From Adineta steineri (Eukaryota; Rotifera; Eurotatoria; Adinetida; Adinetidae), in the NCBI GenBank assembly GCA_905250115.1, contig CAJNOI010000292.1:22175-86174 (forward strand): a stretch of 64,000 nt of DNA. Direction: 5' to 3'. Each line of letters begins with the position of its first letter. Positions within the stretch are counted from its first letter, which is position 1. The position numbers and the translations under genes are program-made. This document shows positions 57,751 to 64,000 of this stretch, in pieces. Under the pieces are notes generated by a model. The model saw only the letters and a list, made by a program, of their open reading frames with translations. It did no database searches and was not told the origin of the DNA.

Positions 57751-59620
57751 ATTCTTCTTATCTGAAATTCAAAGATAAATAATCGTTATCTTTTTCTTCC
57801 ATAAACTTAACCTTTAATTAACATATTAATCTAATCATTTACCATTCAATATGTATCTACAATAAATTTATTACTTCATAAAAAAAAAAGAAAGAAAGGT
57901 TTAATCATGTATAATGTCAACAGGATAAAAATAATATTAATGTTTATTTCTGTAATATGATCAGAGAGAAATCATGAAAAAATTGTTTTATTTATATTGA
58001 ATATTCCTGAATATGTTTTTTTAAAGGTATCCGTTTTCTAAGGATTCTAAAACAGCAAATGATGCGGTTTTTTGTTTCATCGGTAGGCTTCTGTATGTTC
58101 TCTAGTTTCGATGTATGAAAAATATACATATTTTGATATGTAAACAAACATTGTCAATAGTAGAATGTATCACATTAATGTTAAGTAATAAAATAATATT
58201 TTTCTATGTTTCACAATTTTAATTTTACATTCTTGCAACAATTTTGTTATCAACACTTCTAAAATAATGAATAAAATAATTCTATTTCGTTTTTCTTAAA
58301 ACTAATCATTATCGTTAAATTAAATGATTAATACTACCTTAATTTAACATATGCCATCGATGATGATTTGAAATATTCTATTCACAAGTGTTATAACTAA
58401 GTAATACTGATTTTCTCTTCTCTGGTTGATCAATAAAAACAAATAAAATATCTTCTTGAATAGAATAGAGTTGATGAATAGTCGAAATTGTTTGAAGTAA
58501 ACATGACAACGTGGTTGAACACTTCAGTCTTAGTTGTTGTATAATACCATCAAAGAAAAAGTAAAACAATCTTTAAGTGTAATTTTTAATAACTGCACTT
58601 AGGTATTACAAAATATATAACATACTTTTATCATATAAGATGAAATTTGAAATATTGAATAAAATTCCGATCAAGAAGATTAAGATAATGAGAATAAGAA
58701 TTGACTAACCGTAAAATTTGTAATATCGTCGATTATGAACATTGTCATAATGGATATTTGATATACGTTGTTTTATTAACAGTATAACTGTTCTTTCGAA
58801 TTTATTTCATGTCATTCTGATAGATTGAATATTTCAATGTCATTCGGTTTCATCTACTTCTCTCTCCCTCTCTTGTAATATGTACAGGTTATGGGTTCTC
58901 TGCATTTATATTGTATATTGCGTAAAACATCAGAAAAAAAAGAAAAGTTGTACTACCATTCATTCTGCATCCTGTCTCTCTCTCGTCTTTTATTTATTCT
59001 CTCTTTTATCAATAGCGATGATGGTAAATGAGAATCGAGAAAAAAAAAGAGTAACAAGTGAATTTTAGGTTCTGTCATTTAGTAAAGAATAGTTAAAATA
59101 TTATTCAGTTCACGGCAGTAAAAACAAAGAAGATGGGGAATATACTTTCAATGAATAGATTGATTAATATATCTCGAGGCTGTAGATAAACGAAGAACAA
59201 CAAAAAAAAAGAAATATCGAACAGAATAAAATAAATCCTTTAATTTTTTTTTTCAATGTGATAAAAAAAATTCTTCTCTTTCTGTGGTCTCAATTTATAA
59301 TGACATTCATTTATTCAAGAAGGTAATAAATGACATATTATTTAACTTCGTATCAAAATATCTTTCGTTTAGTTCTATCCAATCATTTATGTTTTTATTC
59401 GATCGATTAATCTCTTACAAAAAACAACATATTTTGAAATATATATGATACAATAACATTTATTTTTCTTTTCATATTATTGATGCCATAAACCAAAACA
59501 AAATTCATTCATTATTCTTTATTTTTAAGTCACATATTTTTCACTCGAGATATAAAGTGCAATATACAACATACAAAAAAAAAAAGAAGTGGCCGATATC
59601 ATGAGTAAATAATAACAATC
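57751..59620. other. Intergenic region between the ankyrin gene and SF3B6
   Basis: 1.9 kb upstream of the ankyrin gene and downstream of SF3B6. A minus-strand frame at 58378-58569 ends '...FVFIDQPEKRKSVLLSYNTCE' and has an acceptor-like 'acttaaag' before it, so a small two-exon gene is conceivable, but I could not join it in frame to a start exon. It is otherwise AT-rich and unremarkable. Confidence 0.35.
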
Positions 59621-60034
59621 TTAAGTATTCAATCCATATTTTGCTTGAGTTTTAGCCAATTTTTCTTTTTCTTTATCTAAATTAATTTTATCAAATGCTT
59701 TGGTTGCTTGATAATAAAGTACAACTAAATAACGATTGCAAACATTAAAACCCGATAAATGATCACAGGCATTTTTCGCATCGAATATATCTTCAAAAAC
59801 AACAAAGGCTGTACCTATTCGAATTCAAAAAAAATATAGTAAATAAAAAATTGAATTTTATTGTTTACCTCGTGTGTCAGGTGTATTACCAACACGAATT
59901 TGTCGTATAGCTCCATATTTACCAAATATGTCATACATTTCTTCAGCAGTTATTTTATACGGAAGATTTCGTACATATAAAATTCGATTAATTTCAGGTG
60001 GTAAACGAAGATTGGCACGTTTTTGCATCGCCAT
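59621..60034 (-). CDS. SF3B6: Splicing factor 3B subunit 6 (SF3b14a/p14)
   Basis: RNA-recognition-motif protein of the U2 snRNP SF3b complex, which contacts the branch-point region with SF3B1. Two inferred exons, 59869-60034 and 59621-59814, give 119 aa, close to the family length. The sequence is strongly conserved with animal SF3B6: '[20 protein letters not shown]', '[20 protein letters not shown]', '[20 protein letters not shown]', '[14 protein letters not shown]'. RNP2 (ILYVRNLP) and RNP1 (TAFVVFED) are visible, and the C-terminal helix is present. A 54-nt intron splits the RRM. Start at the first ATG matches the family N-terminus 'MAMQ'. Confidence 0.97.
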
Positions 60035-60687
60035 TATGGAAAGTTAAATAATAGTTAATCTAAATTAATAATAAAAACAGTATAATTAACTCAAGAAAAA
60101 AAATATCGTAGCCCTTTTGATTGTTTAACTGAGTTGCTGATTAAATTATATAAAGCGGCGTTTTTATTTTCGAAATACTAACGTCTGTAAGAGATTTTTT
60201 TCTTCAATCATACTTAACAATTCTTTCTTCTTTAGTTTTTTTCTAAACAATCCGCATGAGTAATGCATATACCTTGAGGAAAGAAAAATCTTTTCTGAGT
60301 TAATTCTAACCGACTTGAAGTACTATTTTATGCCATCAGATGAATCTTTATATCACATTCAATCAGTATAAAATTCTTCTATAACCAATGAAAAGCTGTT
60401 CATTAATTTATCTGACATCTATCAGCATTTTTTTTATTCAAGATCTATTAATTAAAAAAGGAAGATTGTTTTTTTTTGATTGGTGTATTTTCCGACCAAT
60501 TGAAATTGCACAGAACAGAAAAAAACAAAATGGCAATTAATAGATTACAAAATATTTTGGAAATATCTGTCGTTTTACAAAGAAAGGTGATATGACTAGT
60601 TTTTATTTGAATAATTCTATCGAATGAACACTTTATTGATTAAATATATTCTGTCGCTTACAACCCGTCGATTAAACGACGATTTAC
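60035..60687. other. Divergent promoter region of SF3B6 and WDR20
   Basis: About 650 bp between head-to-head genes, expected to contain both promoters. No clear TATA element or repeat is recognised. Confidence 0.4.
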
Positions 60688-63600
60688 ATGGCTCGTACAG
60701 AAACATCAAATTTTAGCCATCCAACATCAATAATTAGTCTATCTTCTACAGTTACTTCACGTTCAACTATTAATCAATCAAATGTACCAAAAGATCAAAA
60801 TCAACGTAGTGATATTGTTAAAACAGAATTTACAGCACGTGAAGGAACATATAAAATTTCTTCACTTATTGATAATCTAGGGAAAATTGGTACTAATACA
60901 TGTTTAAATGAACCGGTTAAAATAACTTTAATGACTCGAATACAAACACGTATTGATTCTAATAGTGAAACAAGTTCAACACATTCATCATCAACAACTA
61001 CGAATAATAACGTTAATTCTACAACATTTCATTTGGATAATCAATCAAATGAACATGGAACTGATGGAAAACGTTTATCAATATCCAATGAAAGTGAAAT
61101 AAATCAACAAAATGTAAATATTCTTACTACAGAATTATTAGCGTGTAATGTCGGAAGAGAAATGGTTATTTATGAATTTGCCGAAGCAACACAGGTTAGA
61201 ATTTTCGAATAAAGTAATCTTTGCTAGTATAAAAAAATAATTATATTTAATTAAAAAATGTCTTTCTCTCGTTATTGATCATATACTTTCAATAAATTAG
61301 GTATTTCCTGTAATTTGTATTTTCCGGTACATTTTCATTGTTTGACTATTTCTTTGTAACAGCTAATATAATAACGTGAAATTAGTAAACGAGATCTTAT
61401 TCATGTCGAGTAATAAAGAATAGAATTAGTACTTGAAAGCGCATCAGAAACATTATGTTCCCTTAGGTACACATATAAGTAAATCTTCTTTTGTGATCCC
61501 TTGAGGATGAAACATAGAGTTTTGAGTGGATATTTTTTTCTTGCTGTTATCAGAATCGAAAATCAAAAGTACAAAAAATGAAGCATATATTTATTGATGA
61601 GAATCCATAAATCACCTTTGTTTTTTAGTCTAATTTTGGTGATCCAATTGATCATCGTATTTATAAACAAAATCATCAACCAACATGTCATGATATAACA
61701 CAACATCCTGATACGAATGGTTTACATATAGTTGTTGGTTTTTCTAAAGGACAAATACAATATATAAATATGCAAACAAAAGAACAAAAAGTATTTAATG
61801 AAGCTGTAAGTTTGAAATAAACACGAGAATATTTTTGAAATCAATTATTTTCTTATAGAGTTATTTGGATAAAACAAAAGTAACATGTATTAAATGGTTA
61901 TCATCACCAAAAACATATTTTGCTGCATCATATTCAAGTGGATATTTATATATATTCGATGAACAACTTAATCATCAACGTGATACAAATATTCAATCAG
62001 TTTATTCAACAATAAAAGATGATGAAAAAAATTATTCAATATCTTATTTAAAAGTTTGTTAAATATTTTTCGAAAAATAATTTCATTTCTATTTTAAAAT
62101 ATTAGAATAAAACAAAACAAGCACGAAATCCGGTGGCACGATGGTCAATTGGTAGTGGAAGTATCAATGAATTTGCTTTCTCACCTGATCATAGTCTACT
62201 AGCTATAGTATCACAAGATGGATTTTTAAGAATATTTAATTATGAAAAAATGGAATTAATTACTCATATGAAAAGTTATTTTGGCGGTCTTCTTTGTGTA
62301 TGTATAAGTGATTTATTAGGATTACCTTCAAAATTCCGAAAATAAAAATCTCGAAAAAAATATCTCGAAATGCAAAATTTCGAAATTGGAAAAAGCTAGA
62401 AAATAATCACAAAGCGTAGATAAGCATTATGCCATGACATTTTCTTACGCTAACTTCGAAGGGTGGGCGTGGATGATTTTATCTTTCTCACCCACACCCA
62501 CACCCACATCCACACTCACACTCACCCACCCACACACAGATCCAAACCCACACCCACACCCACACCCTCACCCACCTTAAAGTTCGATTCGCCCACCTAA
62601 AATACGAGACTTAAACAAAGCACTGTTAGGCGGCGCCCACCCAGAATTTTTATTTCGCCCACTCGAATAAAGAAACCTGGATAAAACACTGGTACTATGT
62701 TTTATAGCTAATTATTTATTGATAATTTTTTTGTTTTAGCTATGTTGGTCACCCGATGGTAAATATATAGCAACCGGTGGTGAAGATGATTTTATCACAT
62801 TATTTTCTCTTGAATCTGAAGAATGTTCTCCCCGTGTTTTATGTCGAGGTCATGGGCATACATCTTGGATAAGTGCAATATCATTTGATTCACATATGAA
62901 TGCCAAAACATACTATTCATCATTTCTTCAAAGACAATCATCATTATCATTTAATGATGATGATAATAATAGTAATAATGATTATCATTATGAAAGAAAG
63001 AAATCAATTCCATGTTCACGAAGTAATTCTTCATGTGTTGATACAACTATTCCATCTGAGTTTTATCGTATTGGTTCCGTTGGACAAGATAATCGGTTAT
63101 GTCTTTGGGATATAACAGATGATATACTTCGAATAAATAAAAATTCTTTAAAAAATAATAATAATAGTATGAAACAAAATTTATCGAATCATCCATTAAT
63201 ATCAAATGGTCATTCATCTTTTCTATCCGATACAACTACAATACCGTCAAACAATACATCAACAATAACTACAAAATCTTCATTTTCATCATTAACAGCA
63301 CGTTTACCATTTTCACGTAATTCAACAAAAGCTCAGAAACCTATTGATGAAGGATCTGATAGTTCATCAGCAATAGTTTCAAATGGGTCATCAAGAAAAT
63401 CACGAAAAATACCATTACTTTCACATAAAATAAATGGATCAAAATCTACTACTACTACCTCTTCATCTACAACAACAACTACAACAACAATATCAAATGA
63501 TTCTGGTCAAGTATCATTACCAACAGTAACAAATAATAGTTTATCTTCACGACGTACAAATATCGATTTAACTAAAAGTACATTTGGTACAAATCAATGT

Positions 63601-63889
63601 CCGCGATTAGATGATATACAAATAATTGAACCAATTGTAACAGAATTTATTTCACATGAACGTTTAAATGGAATTTATTTTGGTGAAACTTGTTTATTTA
63701 CATCATCACAAGATGGAATTATTACAATTTGGGAAAAACCACAAGAAATTATACAGATTAATTCTGTACGTATAAATTAAATGAAATATTCGTTAGGAAA
63801 ACATATTATCTTTTCTTTTCTAGACAGATGATCCAACACCTTTGAAAAAAAGTAATTCTCAACATTCGACAATTACTCAACGACTGTAA
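60688..63889 (+). CDS. WDR20: WDR20-like WD40 protein, USP12/USP46 cofactor family
   Basis: WDR20 binds and activates the deubiquitinases USP12 and USP46 together with WDR48. There are 6 inferred exons: 60688-61194, 61629-61805, 61859-62053, 62106-62297, 62740-63765, 63824-63889, giving ~720 aa. Family blocks are easily recognised: 'KTEFTAREGTYKI', 'DPIDHRIYKQNHQPTCHDI', 'LHIVVGFSKGQIQYI', 'KTKVTCIKWL', 'GSINEFAFSPDHSLLAIVSQ', 'DGFLRIFNYE', 'MKSYFGGLLC' joined to 'LCWSPDGKYIATGGEDDFI', 'RGHGHTSWISAISFD', 'RIGSVGQDNRLCLWDITDDI', and a last blade 'ETCLFTSSQDGIITIWEKP'. An N-terminal ~45-residue Ser/Thr extension and a ~150-residue Ser/Thr-rich insertion between blades are disordered, as in the human protein. 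The gene is divergent from SF3B6. Confidence 0.95.
62457..62585. repeat. CA-rich (CCCACA)n simple repeat with flanking inverted GT motif
   Basis: This stretch in WDR20 intron 4 opens with 'gaagggtgggcgtggatga', passes an AT-rich loop, then runs through ~90 bp of cccacacccaca-type repeats. It is the largest member of a stem-loop-like family also seen at ~3280, 22373, 36371 and 57002. Confidence 0.7.
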
Positions 63890-64000
63890 TGTTTGACAAT
63901 GTACACAATCTTCTTCTTTTTTAACCACAAACATATAATTATCCGGTGACCTATATCATTTATCTTTCTTAAAACACAAAAAAAGAACTATTCCTAATTT

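Noticed and set aside
58378-58569. Minus-strand frame with a sensible-looking C-terminus
   Set aside because: Could not be joined in phase to the only plausible start exon (ATG near 58750); kept only as a remark in the intergenic entry.
1-64000. tRNA, rRNA or snRNA genes
   Set aside because: No cloverleaf with intact A/B boxes or conserved rRNA/snRNA block was recognised by eye; a covariance-model scan would be decisive.

Overview
The window looks like a bdelloid rotifer genome (Adineta/Rotaria type). The base composition is strongly AT-rich, introns are mostly 45-60 nt with GT..AG ends, several start codons sit just behind splice-acceptor-like sequence, and the gene families include an ADP-ribosyltransferase fused to NACHT and HEAT repeats, an Argonaute, and multi-peritrophin chitin-binding proteins. 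An inverted pair of gene blocks also recalls the palindromes described for Adineta vaga. The organism call is inference from these traits.

Layout: 1-2522 carries the 3' part of an Argonaute gene (+). It is followed tail-to-tail by the 3' end of a NACHT/HEAT gene (-) that runs into a 100-N gap (4577-4676). After the gap come the NHL-propeller end of a Brat/TRIM-NHL-like gene (+), a complete Brahma/SMARCA chromatin remodeller in 18 exons (+), a secreted 2H-phosphoesterase-like protein (-), a six-domain chitin-binding protein in 13 exons (+), a membrane-anchored hexokinase in 8 exons (+), an RBR E3 ubiquitin ligase of RNF217/RNF19 type (+), and a small defensin-like secreted peptide (-).

From 31.3 to 40.6 kb the left-edge gene pair reappears complete and inverted: an ART-NACHT-HEAT protein (+) and a full Argonaute (-). 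Next, on the minus strand, is a 16-exon gene with three OTU domains (only the middle one has a catalytic Cys) and a C-terminal region resembling a Rel/NF-kB DNA-binding domain. A 2.6-kb gene-free stretch with a MITE-like element follows. Then comes a large ankyrin / F5-8C-like / SAM-like gene (-) with two candidate alternative 3'-terminal exons, the splicing factor SF3B6 (-), and WDR20 (+), the WD40 cofactor of USP12/USP46 deubiquitinases.

The stretch 28.7-46.7 kb is rich in defence-type genes: a defensin-like peptide, an ART-NACHT-HEAT receptor with hypervariable repeats, an Argonaute with an intact slicer tetrad, and an OTU-Rel-like protein. The rest is housekeeping (Brahma, hexokinase, SF3B6, WDR20). 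Exon coordinates were worked out by hand from splice consensus, frame continuity and family similarity; individual boundaries could be off by a base or two.
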